The notes below the pieces were generated by a model. The model was not told where the DNA came from. It saw nothing but the letters and a program-made list of their open reading frames with translations, and made no database searches. DNA of 64,000 nucleotides from JBBSJZ01 sp041751935 (GTDB lineage: Bacteria; Planctomycetota; Planctomycetia; Pirellulales; Pirellulaceae). Of this stretch, positions 53,140 through 61,878 are shown piece after piece (the first letter of the stretch is position 1; the number at the start of each line of letters is the position of its first letter). The DNA is taken from contig JBGSIA010000155.1 of assembly GCA_041751935.1 (NCBI GenBank), forward strand, positions 1-64,000. Direction: 5' to 3'. The position numbers and the translations under genes are program-made.

Positions 53140-54447
53140 ATGCGTCGCATTTTCCCCATTCTCTCGTCGCTGGTGATTTCCGCGTTTATGCTCGCGGCTG
53201 TCACTTCTGCGCAAGACATCGTCGACCGTATCACCGCACTGCACGGGACGACGATGGGCACGACGTACATGGTGAAGATTTTTGACGCAAGTGACTTATT
53301 ACGCGACAATATCGCTGTCGATATCGACGCGGAATTGCGAGCAGTCAATGACCAGATGTCGACTTATCTTAAGTCCTCGGAAGTCAGCAGGTTCAATGCT
53401 TCGGATTCCACCGATTGGTTCGGTGTCAGCGATGAAACGGCGCTGGTGGTAGACTATGCGATGGAGGTATCGGAAAAAACAAATGGGGCGTTCGATATCA
53501 CGGTTGGCCCGCTGGTGAACTTGTGGAGTTTTGGCCCCGAGCCTCGATCGAGGGCACTTCCCAGCGAAACTGAAATTAGTGCTCGACTGCAACAAGTTGG
53601 TTACCAAAACATCGAGGTTCGACGCGACCCGGCGGCAATTCGCAAGTCGATCCCCAATCTGCAAATCGACCTTTCGGCCATTGCCAAGGGTCACGGTGTC
53701 GATCGCATTGTGGAATTGCTGCGACAGCGCGGTGCAGAAAATGTCTTCGTAGAAATTGGAGGCGAAGTTCGCGTGACCGGCGATAAGGCCGGTGAACCCT
53801 GGATGGTCGGTATTCAGCAGCCGGATAGCGAATCCAACGCTTTGCTTGTCCGATACCCGATCGCCGATTCTGCGATGGCGACGTCAGGCGACTATCGAAA
53901 TCGTTTCCAAGTCGATGGCAAGTATTATTCCCATACGATTGATCCTCGTACTGGGCGACCGATCACTCACGGACTTGCGTCCGTAACAGTACTTGCAGAG
54001 AACTGCATGCAGGCGGACGCTTGGGCTACAGCCATCGACGTGTTGGGACCCGAACAAGGATTGGCAGCAGCTCAGGCTAACGGTTTGGATGTGTTGCTGG
54101 CGACTCGTCGAGGCGAAACATTCGAGCTATCGGCGACGGGAAAGTTACGCTCAGTCAAGAAGGCGTCAGAAGTCCGTAGCCGAACGTCAGAAGTTAATAA
54201 AACAAAGGCAGGTAAAGTGTCGAATTTGATACCGATTTTGGTAATTACCTTGATTGCCTTTGCCGTTGTGCTTGCGGCCATGGCCGTTGGCGTGATGTTT
54301 GGTCGCCGACCTATCAGTGGTTCCTGTGGCGGTTTGGCGGGAACGACCAATGACGATGGTACGACGCGGTGTGCCCTCTGCAGCAACCCGGTTGACGGCT
54401 GCAAAGAACTACGCGAGCGGATGTCGGCAGGTCAAAAGAACGAGTAG
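53140..54447 (+). CDS. apbE: ApbE FAD:protein FMN transferase fused to an NqrM-like domain
   Basis: 435 residues from the ATG at 53140 (GTG at 53119 gives 442). A signal peptide (MRRIFPILSSLVISAFMLAAVTSA) precedes a full ApbE domain: GTTMGTTYMV, DLSAIAKGHGVD, FVEIGGEVRVTG, HTIDPRTGRPITHGL and ADAWATAIDVLG. After a basic linker comes one membrane helix (NLIPILVITLIAFAVVLAAMAVG) and GRRPISGSCGGL, then CALC and GCKE. This is the NqrM pattern: helix, ISGSCGGL and four cysteines (403, 418, 421, 428 in the 442 numbering). ApbE would flavinylate NqrB and NqrC outside while the NqrM tail serves the iron site inside. It follows nqrF by 68 bases. Fusion is the odd feature. Confidence 0.93.
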   Translation: MRRIFPILSSLVISAFMLAAVTSAQDIVDRITALHGTTMGTTYMVKIFDASDLLRDNIAVDIDAELRAVNDQMSTYLKSSEVSRFNASDSTDWFGVSDETALVVDYAMEVSEKTNGAFDITVGPLVNLWSFGPEPRSRALPSETEISARLQQVGYQNIEVRRDPAAIRKSIPNLQIDLSAIAKGHGVDRIVELLRQRGAENVFVEIGGEVRVTGDKAGEPWMVGIQQPDSESNALLVRYPIADSAMATSGDYRNRFQVDGKYYSHTIDPRTGRPITHGLASVTVLAENCMQADAWATAIDVLGPEQGLAAAQANGLDVLLATRRGETFELSATGKLRSVKKASEVRSRTSEVNKTKAGKVSNLIPILVITLIAFAVVLAAMAVGVMFGRRPISGSCGGLAGTTNDDGTTRCALCSNPVDGCKELRERMSAGQKNE

Positions 54448-54506
54448 GTTGAAAACGAAGAGTTTCTAAACATCACAAGCTCATTTCGCCTACGGGACGA
54501 TTGCAC

Positions 54507-55514
54507 ATGTTGAGAGTACTGGTCACGCGATGGCTTGCCTCGTTGTTGTTCGTATCGTCCATTGCTGTCGCAGCCGACCCACCGCTTTTTCCAGCGGCTG
54601 ACCCCGTCGTCGTAACCATCATCGATGCGTTGCGAACTCAGGTTACCCCGCAACAACTCGGACTCGTTCTGGACGAACCCAACGCGTCAATCGAACCTTC
54701 AAAACCACTCGTTGTTTTTGTTCCTGGTTTACTTGCGGGCGAGAACTCGATGGAAGCACTGCGCCGGGCGATTGCTAACGATGGATATCCTTATGGCTTT
54801 TTTCGTTACTCCAGCCACCAAGGGATTCGCGCGGCGGCATCTCAACTGAGTCAAGCTCTCATGGCTCAGAAAACTCAGCACCCCGGTCGCAAAATTGCCC
54901 TCGTCACTCATTCGATGGGCGGACTCGTTGCCAGATGTTGTCTGGAGGACCAAGCAAATAATCCAGGCAACGTAAGTTGTTTGATCATGGTTGCGCCGCC
55001 GAATCATGGCTCAGCCGTGGCAAGTCTGACAGCGACTGATTTGGCCAAAAAGTTTTCATTGGCGACAACTGGCGAGAAAGTCAATTGGCGAGGGCTGGAC
55101 CAAACTGTGAGCAGGTTTGTAGGCCCTGCGAAAGAGGAACTTACCGTTGGATCGGAGTTGTTAAATGACTTGGCAAGCCGTCCGCGTGCGGCGGGCGTTC
55201 GGTACTGCATTATTGCTGGCAGCGGTGGTCCCGTAGCGTCAGGCTTGTTAAACGTGTCGCTGTTGATTGGCGACATGCTCTTTGCAGACGAGCCTGACGC
55301 GAAAACGGCGCTGCGTTCCGCGCGAGAGATTGCTTCGATCGAAGAATGGACCGAAGATTTGGGTGATGGCGTCGTATCAGTTTCCTCGGCAAAGTTAAGT
55401 GGAGTTGAGGATTTCGTCGTCTTACCGTTTGCCCACAACGATTTTGGCACTCAATCGGGACCGGTTGCAGGGCGTGTTGCCCAAGAGATTCGCCGGCGGC
55501 TGAATTTGCACTAG
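54507..55514 (+). CDS. exported alpha/beta-hydrolase (lipase/esterase-like)
   Basis: 335 residues from the ATG at 54507; a TTG two codons earlier is possible. Signal peptide VLVTRWLASLLFVSSIAVAADP. Hydrolase fold: oxyanion region FVPGLLAGE, nucleophile elbow THSMGG (Ser136), APPNHGS after it, acid GDGVVSV and histidine FAHNDFG. This is the PGAP1/lipase class 2 type layout. The substrate is unknown. It stands 60 bases after apbE, possibly co-transcribed but with no clear link to NQR. Confidence 0.84.
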   Translation: MLRVLVTRWLASLLFVSSIAVAADPPLFPAADPVVVTIIDALRTQVTPQQLGLVLDEPNASIEPSKPLVVFVPGLLAGENSMEALRRAIANDGYPYGFFRYSSHQGIRAAASQLSQALMAQKTQHPGRKIALVTHSMGGLVARCCLEDQANNPGNVSCLIMVAPPNHGSAVASLTATDLAKKFSLATTGEKVNWRGLDQTVSRFVGPAKEELTVGSELLNDLASRPRAAGVRYCIIAGSGGPVASGLLNVSLLIGDMLFADEPDAKTALRSAREIASIEEWTEDLGDGVVSVSSAKLSGVEDFVVLPFAHNDFGTQSGPVAGRVAQEIRRRLNLH

Positions 55515-55660
55515 TAGTAGGGCCTTGAGCGCTGGGAGATTCCGGTCAGGAAGGCTTGGTAGCCTGGGTTGTCATTAAGGGTCGTTCCGAATCTCGTGTT
55601 CGCAACGGTTCTACCGGTCGATAGAGCATTGTATCCAACCGCGATAGCACGAGGCTTACG

Positions 55661-56395
55661 ATGCACCACCAGTCCAAAATGCGCTCACGCAAACGAAACG
55701 TTATTACTCGCCGCCAGCGGCTACTTTTTTCAGTTGTGACGGCCGCCGCATTCAGTGTCACGGCGAGTTCCGCAGTCGCCATGGGACCTGATTGTGGTTG
55801 TCCCGACTGTGGCTGTCCCACGAAAAGTCGCAACCCGATTTACCGAGCCTTAGATACCGTCGCTGGCGGTGTCGAAAGGTTGATTAACTTCGGTGTCGGT
55901 CGTGGTTGTCGAACCTGTGGTGGGGACATGATGTCGGGCATGACTTGCGACGATGGTTGTGATTCGCTTTCCGCATCGGAAATGATGATGGGCGAAACTT
56001 ATGTGCCGCACGATATGGCACCGGTTCCGCCGAGTTACTCACAAGAAATGCATTCGTATCCGATCGCTCCGGCGCCATCGGTCGCGGCTCCCATGTTACG
56101 CTCACCATCGCGACAAATGCAGCCACCCCAATCGGCACCAATGCAAATGTCCCAGCCGCAAATACGTCCGATTCCTCGGCCCCAGCCAGAACCACATATG
56201 GCAGATCCAATGCCGCCCGCCGCACCGACTGGCTCGGGAGTCGCACCAACGGCGCCAAACGATGGCGGATCGATGTTCGAGTCATTGCAGGATCCATTCC
56301 GTGATGATTCGGCGATGAACACTCGCGGTCGATCTACTCCTGGTCGTCCCGTCAGTTACCGTACGTCGAATCTACGGCTACAAAGCCCACGATAA
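55661..56395 (+). CDS. exported Cys- and Pro/Met-rich protein, unknown
   Basis: A 244-residue protein. Signal peptide LLFSVVTAAAFSVTASSAVA, then two CGCP repeats (GPDCGCPDCGCP), CRTCGG and CDDGC within the first 110 residues, and a long Pro/Met/Gln/Ser-rich tail. Eight or so cysteines suggest disulfide cross-linking or metal binding in the cell wall. No family is recognised. The last 40 bases overlap the convergent glycosyltransferase gene. Confidence 0.7.
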   Translation: MHHQSKMRSRKRNVITRRQRLLFSVVTAAAFSVTASSAVAMGPDCGCPDCGCPTKSRNPIYRALDTVAGGVERLINFGVGRGCRTCGGDMMSGMTCDDGCDSLSASEMMMGETYVPHDMAPVPPSYSQEMHSYPIAPAPSVAAPMLRSPSRQMQPPQSAPMQMSQPQIRPIPRPQPEPHMADPMPPAAPTGSGVAPTAPNDGGSMFESLQDPFRDDSAMNTRGRSTPGRPVSYRTSNLRLQSPR

Positions 56396-57477
56396 AGTGC
56401 TGCGTAGGCTTCCACCATTGCTGGGATCGAGAAATCACGTTTCACGCGAGCCAAGTTGCCTTCACCAACTTGGCGGCTGAAGTCACGATCGTTCATGAAA
56501 CGAACCAGCCGCTCGGTCATCGTCCTCGCATCGCCGGAATCAAAACTCTGATCCTCTCGCGCATGCGATAGCAGCTCTATGCTACCTTCCACGCGACTGC
56601 ACACTACCGGCAAACTGGATGCAAAAGCTTCGAGCACCACGTTGGGCATGCCTTCAAAGTGACTCGGCAACACGAGCACTCGGGATGCCTTGAGGATCGG
56701 CGCTATGTCCTTCTGGAATCCAATCAGTTGCACTCGATCGGGGCCGATTTGCTTGGCCCATCGATCGAGCGATTCTCGCAACGGTCCATGTCCGACCAGC
56801 AACAACCGCCGGTTCGTACTGGCCGGCGCGATCGCATCGACTTGCTGCTGCAATAGCTCAATGCCTTTTTGCGGATGCAGTCTCCCGATAAAGACGGCAA
56901 CAACGCTGTCCGATGGCCAGCCGAATTCTTGCCAATCAAGTTGCTTTGCCGTAGCAAATCGAGTCACGTTAACGCCATTCTCGATCACACTGCAACGCTC
57001 GGCTGGAACTTGCAATCGTGTCTGAGCAAATTCCGCTACCGCATCGCTGACACAGATCACATGATCCATGTGTCGCATGGCAAACCGCTCAGTTGTGCAG
57101 CGAAACCAGCTGGGCTCGGTTACACGGATGCCGCCGATACGGATTGCGGTGCTAGCCGATTTGGCGGCAAGAGTCCCCAGGATATTCGCGTGGTAGAGAA
57201 AGGTTTGGCACACGTCGGCGCGACCTTCGACCATCCAAGCTCTTAGTCGCTGATAGCAAGGAATGACCGCCCGCGGAGTCGCCCCCTGACCGCTCGTCAC
57301 CGAGATTCCTTGCTTGACGAGCCGATCGTACAGAACTCGCTGTTCATCGACGGGAACAGGACCGCACATAAAGACTCGCACATGATGCGCCGACTCGTGC
57401 AGTCCACACGCCAACTCGGTAAGACAGCGTTCGGCACCGCCAATATTCAGTTCGGTGATCACAAAGTCGACATGCAT
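56356..57477 (-). CDS. glycosyltransferase family 4 (GT-B)
   Basis: A 373-residue GT-B enzyme. The N-terminal Rossmann domain has NIGGAERCL; the C-terminal domain has VFIGRLHPQKG, LLVGHGPLR, VLVLPSHFEGMPNVVLEAFA with the EX7E retaining motif, and RVEGSIELL. GT4 enzymes use nucleotide sugars for lipopolysaccharide or exopolysaccharide. No other sugar genes adjoin. It ends within the 3' end of the Cys-rich gene on the other strand. Confidence 0.9.
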   Translation of the reverse strand: MHVDFVITELNIGGAERCLTELACGLHESAHHVRVFMCGPVPVDEQRVLYDRLVKQGISVTSGQGATPRAVIPCYQRLRAWMVEGRADVCQTFLYHANILGTLAAKSASTAIRIGGIRVTEPSWFRCTTERFAMRHMDHVICVSDAVAEFAQTRLQVPAERCSVIENGVNVTRFATAKQLDWQEFGWPSDSVVAVFIGRLHPQKGIELLQQQVDAIAPASTNRRLLLVGHGPLRESLDRWAKQIGPDRVQLIGFQKDIAPILKASRVLVLPSHFEGMPNVVLEAFASSLPVVCSRVEGSIELLSHAREDQSFDSGDARTMTERLVRFMNDRDFSRQVGEGNLARVKRDFSIPAMVEAYAALYRGLCSRRFDVR

Positions 57478-57681
57478 GAGCGGATTTTAGCTACAACCAG
57501 ATTGCATAACCACGTGCCCTTATTCTCCTTACCGATTGGCCTAACTCAACAGGAGATACTGTTGGAGGCCGGACAAAAAACGTGGCGGCAACTGTTCGAG
57601 CGAAAACACCAAATCAATTTTCTGATCGCGGTAAAGGTCAGTGGCCTTACCGCGAAGAGAATCTGCCCAATCACGAACTTC

Positions 57682-58590
57682 TTAGAATCCGCGTTCGCGA
57701 GGATCGGTCAGGCCATCGGCGAGTCGGCGAAGAGCCTCGGTCTCGATTTGCCGCACTCGCTCGCGAGTAAGTCCTAATTCGGCGCCGATTTCTTTTAGCG
57801 TCTTGGGTTCGTTACCACCTAGGCCGAAACGAAGTCGTAAAACAGTCGCCTCGCGCTCGTCCAGGTTGCCCAACAAGTCCATTGCATGACGCAGGATGTC
57901 GTGATCGAGCATCGCTTCGTCCGGCGCCTTGAGCCGTTCGTCCATCACCATTTCGCCGAGCGACCAGCCAGCGTCGGTCTGGTCACTTTGCGGTGTGCTG
58001 TTGTTGATTCGAATTGCTTTGCGAATGATCGGCAGTTTCTTTTTTGGCAGACCAAGCATCCGCGCGACTTCTTCGTTGGTCGGTGTACGTCCCAACTCTT
58101 CGGTCAATCGTGCGGTCGCCCGTCGCCACTTGCTCAACAACTCAACCATGTAGGCAGGGATGCGAATGGTTTTCGCGCTGTTGATGAGCGCTCGCTTGAT
58201 TGATTGTTTAATCCAGTAGCTAGCGTAGGTACTGAAACGCGTTCCCACACTGGGGTCAAAGCCTTCGACGGCACGCAACAAACCGAGGTTACCTTCCTCG
58301 ATCAGGTCTTGCAGGCCAAGCCCCTTGCCGGAGTAACCCCGAGCAATGTTAACAACGAGCCGAAGATTGGCGCGGACCATTTGATCACGAGCCAGAGCGT
58401 CGCCCTGGGCGATTCGTGCCGCAAGATCGATTTCGTCCTCAGCCGAAAGGAGCGAGGTTTCATTGATTTCGCGAAGGTAAGTTTCCAAGGGGGATTGAGC
58501 TGCGGCACTGCGGCGAGGACCACGAGCGGCCCGCATCAATGCGGGAAGGGATTCGGAATCGTGTTCCGAAAATACGTCGGATTGTGACAT
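57682..58590 (-). CDS. RNA polymerase sigma-70 family factor (RpoD/RpoS-like)
   Basis: 302 residues from the ATG at 58590 (MSQSDVFSEHD); an upstream ATG at 58629 adds 13. Region 1.2 (SPLETYLREINETSLLSAEDEIDLA), region 2 with RFSTYASYWIKQSIKRAL, region 3 (GRTPTNEEVARMLGL) and region 4 with LKEIGAELGLTRERVRQIETEALRRL. There is no region 1.1 or large non-conserved insert, so it is a group 2-type factor similar to RpoS or SigB of cyanobacteria rather than the main RpoD. Regulon unknown. Confidence 0.92.
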   Translation of the reverse strand: MSQSDVFSEHDSESLPALMRAARGPRRSAAAQSPLETYLREINETSLLSAEDEIDLAARIAQGDALARDQMVRANLRLVVNIARGYSGKGLGLQDLIEEGNLGLLRAVEGFDPSVGTRFSTYASYWIKQSIKRALINSAKTIRIPAYMVELLSKWRRATARLTEELGRTPTNEEVARMLGLPKKKLPIIRKAIRINNSTPQSDQTDAGWSLGEMVMDERLKAPDEAMLDHDILRHAMDLLGNLDEREATVLRLRFGLGGNEPKTLKEIGAELGLTRERVRQIETEALRRLADGLTDPRERGF

Positions 58591-58900
58591 GGATTTTTCG
58601 CCCGCGATGGGTGCCCAGGGACGATTCACATGGCGAATTCAAGCGTGCAAACTTGCACACGATCTCGTAGGGTGGAGGGGAGATCGAATGTTGTTGGCGC
58701 CGTCGCAATCGTGCTGTCGCCCCAAGCATTGGGAGGGATTGGGTGAACAACATCCAACATCGGTCCACGGCGGATCATAACTTCAGGAACAACGTTTCAC
58801 GTCACAAACATCCGGCTCATGACGATTCTCACTGCAACGAGTATCGCTCGGTGTTTGCCGGTTATAGAAGGCAAACGGCGAATGAATTAGCGAGAATACT
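58591..58900. other. intergenic region; nothing recognised
   Basis: About 310 bases upstream of the sigma factor gene and beyond the lolD stop. No gene, tRNA or clear hairpin is visible. It should contain the sigma factor promoter on the minus strand. Confidence 0.45.
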
Positions 58901-59656
58901 CTACGCCGAAGCAGCACACAACGGTTGCGCCGCTGGAACTCGGAAAGGACCTGAGGCGAGTTGTCCGTCCTGCATGCGAAAACAAATATCGGCGCGGGCG
59001 GCGATCGCGTCGTCGTGTGTGATCATGACGATCGTTAGCGAATCCTGTTCGTTGAGTTCTTCCAGGAGCGTCAGAATCGTACGTCCGGTCTCGGTATCGA
59101 GGTTCCCCGTGGGTTCGTCGGCCAACAGCAATTGGGGATCAGTCATCAATGCCCTGGCGATCGCGGCACGTTGCATTTCACCGCCGCTCATTTCGCTTGG
59201 TCGATGCTTCGCCCGATGCAGCAGCCCCACGCGATCCAGCATTGCTTCGGCGCGATGGCGAGCTTCCTTGCGGTGGCGAAAGTAATCCAATATCGAACGC
59301 GAGATCATCATCGGTGCCAGCACGTTTTCGATTGCGGATAACTCGGGCAACAAGTGATAGAACTGGAAAATCACTCCGATATCTCGATTTCGGTAGGCAT
59401 CGCGCTCGCGACGGGACGCGTCATCGATTCGCCGACCCTGGAAGTGAACTTCTCCAGAATCGGGACGATCCAGGGTTGCCATCAGGTGCATCAGCGTGCT
59501 TTTACCGCTACCACTACGGCCGACCAACGCTGAGATATTCTCACGCGTGATTTCAACATTGATACCACGCAGTACCGGCACTTCAATGCTGTCCTTGTGG
59601 TAGCTCTTGAATAGATCGACAGTGCGAAGCACGACGTCGTGATGGCGGTAGGTCAT
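58901..59656 (-). CDS. lolD: lipoprotein-releasing ABC transporter ATP-binding protein (LolD-like)
   Basis: 251 residues from the ATG at 59656 (MTYRHHDVVLRTVDL); a longer reading to 59917 runs into the upstream permease gene and is not real. ABC ATPase motifs: Walker A VGRSGSGKST, Q-loop FQFYHLLPELSAIENV, signature MSGGEMQR, Walker B LLLADEPTGNLD and switch His MITHDD. The LolD/MacB subfamily features (YHLLPELSA, EMSGGEMQRAAIARAL) fit. With the permease 75 bases upstream it should pull lipoproteins from the inner membrane. Confidence 0.93.
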   Translation of the reverse strand: MTYRHHDVVLRTVDLFKSYHKDSIEVPVLRGINVEITRENISALVGRSGSGKSTLMHLMATLDRPDSGEVHFQGRRIDDASRRERDAYRNRDIGVIFQFYHLLPELSAIENVLAPMMISRSILDYFRHRKEARHRAEAMLDRVGLLHRAKHRPSEMSGGEMQRAAIARALMTDPQLLLADEPTGNLDTETGRTILTLLEELNEQDSLTIVMITHDDAIAARADICFRMQDGQLASGPFRVPAAQPLCAASA

Positions 59657-59730
59657 GAGTGGCACTGGGTAGGGTGAGAGTGGATGAATTCTTGTTCCCG
59701 CGTTCGGCCTAAGAACAAGAGAAGGCGTCG

Positions 59731-61287
59731 TTACTCGAAACGCAATGCACGAACCGGGTGCATACGAGCGGCTCGCAATGCGGGCAGAACACTGGCGGTC
59801 GCCGCGATGGCGATCGCGCCTAGAGCGATCCAGCACATCGTGAACGTACTGATGATCGTGGGGATTTCCGTAAAGTAATAAACGGTGGGATCGAACACTT
59901 CTTGACCAGTGATCCACTCAATAACGCCAGCGATTTCATTGATGTAGTGGACAAACACAAGGCCGCCAAATAGTCCCGCGCCGCTGCCGACGATACCCAA
60001 CAGCAATCCGTACGTGAGGAAGATGCTCATCACTCCAGATCCCGAGGCACCCAACGCTTTGAGTGTGCCAATATCGCGAGTCTTTTCAACCACGATCATG
60101 AAGAAAGTGGCGAGGATGCCAAACCCGGCGACCGCGATGATCAAGAACAATAAAATATTGAGGATCGTGGTTTCTAGCCGCACGGCTTGCAATAGCGGCC
60201 CCTGCATATCCCGCCATGTTTGAATGTTGTAGGCGTACAGTTCTGGTGGAAAACGGCGGCGCAAGTCGTCACGAACTGCATTGAGATCCGCATCGTCGGT
60301 CAATTTCAACTGGATCGTTGTTACCGATCGCACGCCCGTTGTGGGATCGATCATGCCGCGGAATTGCTGCAGGTTCTCTAACGACACAAACGCAAACGTG
60401 CTGTCGTATTCACTCATTCCCGATTCGTACAAATCGATGACCGTGAACTTCTGATTCACGACTTTCGTGTCGTCCGCGGCATTCGGAAACATCATTCGCA
60501 CGTCGTCGCCGGGGCGACAGTAGTAATGATCGCGGACATTGTTGTCGTCGTCTCGCAATCGCGTTGTGCAAGTGGAGATGCCTAACACGATTCCGGGAAA
60601 TTGTTCATTTGCTGGATCAAATTCCGAGGGACCATTTCCATCGTCGCTGGAGAGAAGCTCTGACGAAAAGCCAGGATCGAATGACGGACCCGCACTGTCA
60701 TTATTGTTCGCATCGGGTGTTGTCGTGCTCGGTCCTCGTAAGGAATATACTCGGGCTTGTTCGGCCTGCATGGCCCGTTCGTAGGCAACTTTGGCCCGTC
60801 GGTATTGCCAGCCGGATGGTGGAAAATCCTCGCGTTCTGGGGCAAAGCCATGTTCGCGGAGTTGAAAGTTGACTTGAGATTGGTTCTCGGGATGCAGCAA
60901 ATAGCGTCCAAAATGGCTGACCGTGTCGTACGTCGCCGGGTCGATGCCCACCAGGTTCACGTGACGGGTGATCAATTGCCCGTTGAAGTCTATGCCCAGC
61001 ATACCCGGAACGTGAACACTGACCGAGCTGCCAGCGATCTTGTCGCCACACACCTTTTTGATCTCGGCCAAGTGATTGTCAGGGTCCGGCATTCCACCGC
61101 TGGCGTGACATTCGATCAGAATGTCGGACGCCAATCCATGCAATCGCTCGTGCATTTCAGCGGAGAAACCCGCCATGACGCTGTTGACAACGATCATCGT
61201 CGCCACGCCGAGCGTAACACTGATGATTGATGCCAAGGCGATGTATCGCGTACGTAAGTAGCGAAAACAGAGCAACCAACGATACAT
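59731..61287 (-). CDS. lipoprotein-releasing ABC transporter permease (LolC/E-like)
   Basis: 518 residues from the ATG at 61287, with AAGGA 7 bases upstream; an ORF reading to 61407 adds 40 residues not seen in the family. One N-terminal helix (YIALASIISVTLGVATMIVVNSVMAGF), a large periplasmic domain and three C-terminal helices, ending RAARMHPVRALRFE. LolC/E is about 400 residues; here an acidic Ser/Asn/Pro-rich insert lies at about 60600-60740 (PSTTTPDANNNDSAG). A single permease suggests a homodimer in place of LolC plus LolE. Confidence 0.9.
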   Translation of the reverse strand: MYRWLLCFRYLRTRYIALASIISVTLGVATMIVVNSVMAGFSAEMHERLHGLASDILIECHASGGMPDPDNHLAEIKKVCGDKIAGSSVSVHVPGMLGIDFNGQLITRHVNLVGIDPATYDTVSHFGRYLLHPENQSQVNFQLREHGFAPEREDFPPSGWQYRRAKVAYERAMQAEQARVYSLRGPSTTTPDANNNDSAGPSFDPGFSSELLSSDDGNGPSEFDPANEQFPGIVLGISTCTTRLRDDDNNVRDHYYCRPGDDVRMMFPNAADDTKVVNQKFTVIDLYESGMSEYDSTFAFVSLENLQQFRGMIDPTTGVRSVTTIQLKLTDDADLNAVRDDLRRRFPPELYAYNIQTWRDMQGPLLQAVRLETTILNILLFLIIAVAGFGILATFFMIVVEKTRDIGTLKALGASGSGVMSIFLTYGLLLGIVGSGAGLFGGLVFVHYINEIAGVIEWITGQEVFDPTVYYFTEIPTIISTFTMCWIALGAIAIAATASVLPALRAARMHPVRALRFE

Positions 61288-61593
61288 AGCCGTTCCTTCG
61301 GCGAGCCCGGTTAAAACTGACGGAAAGGTGTCCATTGAGGGAAAAGGTGTCTGGTACGGATTGCCAGAACCGTTCCTTGCGGATGTGCCGCATGTGGAGC
61401 CAGTCACCTTTTCCGGCAGATGAAGACGGCCAGTCTAGGACAGAATTCGTCTCAGAGACAACGCCAATAATCTTTGCCATTTTTGCCAAGTTCGGCTCAA
61501 GTCGACCTATCGACGATCCCACGCTACGTGAGAAGGTTTCTCCAGCCTCTGCGGGCGACTTCCTTTTCAAGCCACTTCTTGGAGTGCCGCCAG
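61288..61593. other. divergent intergenic region; nothing recognised
   Basis: About 300 bases between the LolC/E-like gene (minus) and the small membrane protein gene (plus). Promoters for both should lie here. I see no strong palindrome or T-run hairpin. Confidence 0.45.
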
Positions 61594-61878
61594 ATGATCG
61601 ATCTGAGCCATGGTTTTAATTTGCTGATGACGTTCCTGTTTCCCGTGATTGGTGCATTCACGCTCATCGCAACCAAGTTGTCTCGGGGAGAGTTGCGGCG
61701 GGTTGCGGAACAGCAGTTTTATGCCTGCTTGGTAGTAGTGACGATGGTTACACTGCACACGGTGACGACTTGTAACAGTGCCTGGTTGGTTCATACACTC
61801 ACACTGGCCACGATGGTCGTCGGCGCCCTGGTCGTGCCGAGCCACGAACCTCGACGACACGCATCCGCACATGCCTGA
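61594..61878 (+). CDS. small membrane protein upstream of aroA
   Basis: A 94-residue protein from the ATG at 61594, with GGAG 9 bases upstream. Three hydrophobic segments (LLMTFLFPVIGAFTLIA, QFYACLVVVTMVTLHTV, WLVHTLTLATMVVGALVV) and a short basic tail. It overlaps the aroA start by 8 bases, so the two are probably coupled. No family is recognised; its position suggests it may simply use aroA's promoter. Confidence 0.68.
   Translation: MIDLSHGFNLLMTFLFPVIGAFTLIATKLSRGELRRVAEQQFYACLVVVTMVTLHTVTTCNSAWLVHTLTLATMVVGALVVPSHEPRRHASAHA

Noticed and set aside
59657..59917. N-terminal extension of lolD
   Set aside because: The 87 extra residues overlap the permease gene and have none of the ABC ATPase pattern; the ATG at 59656 fits the family.
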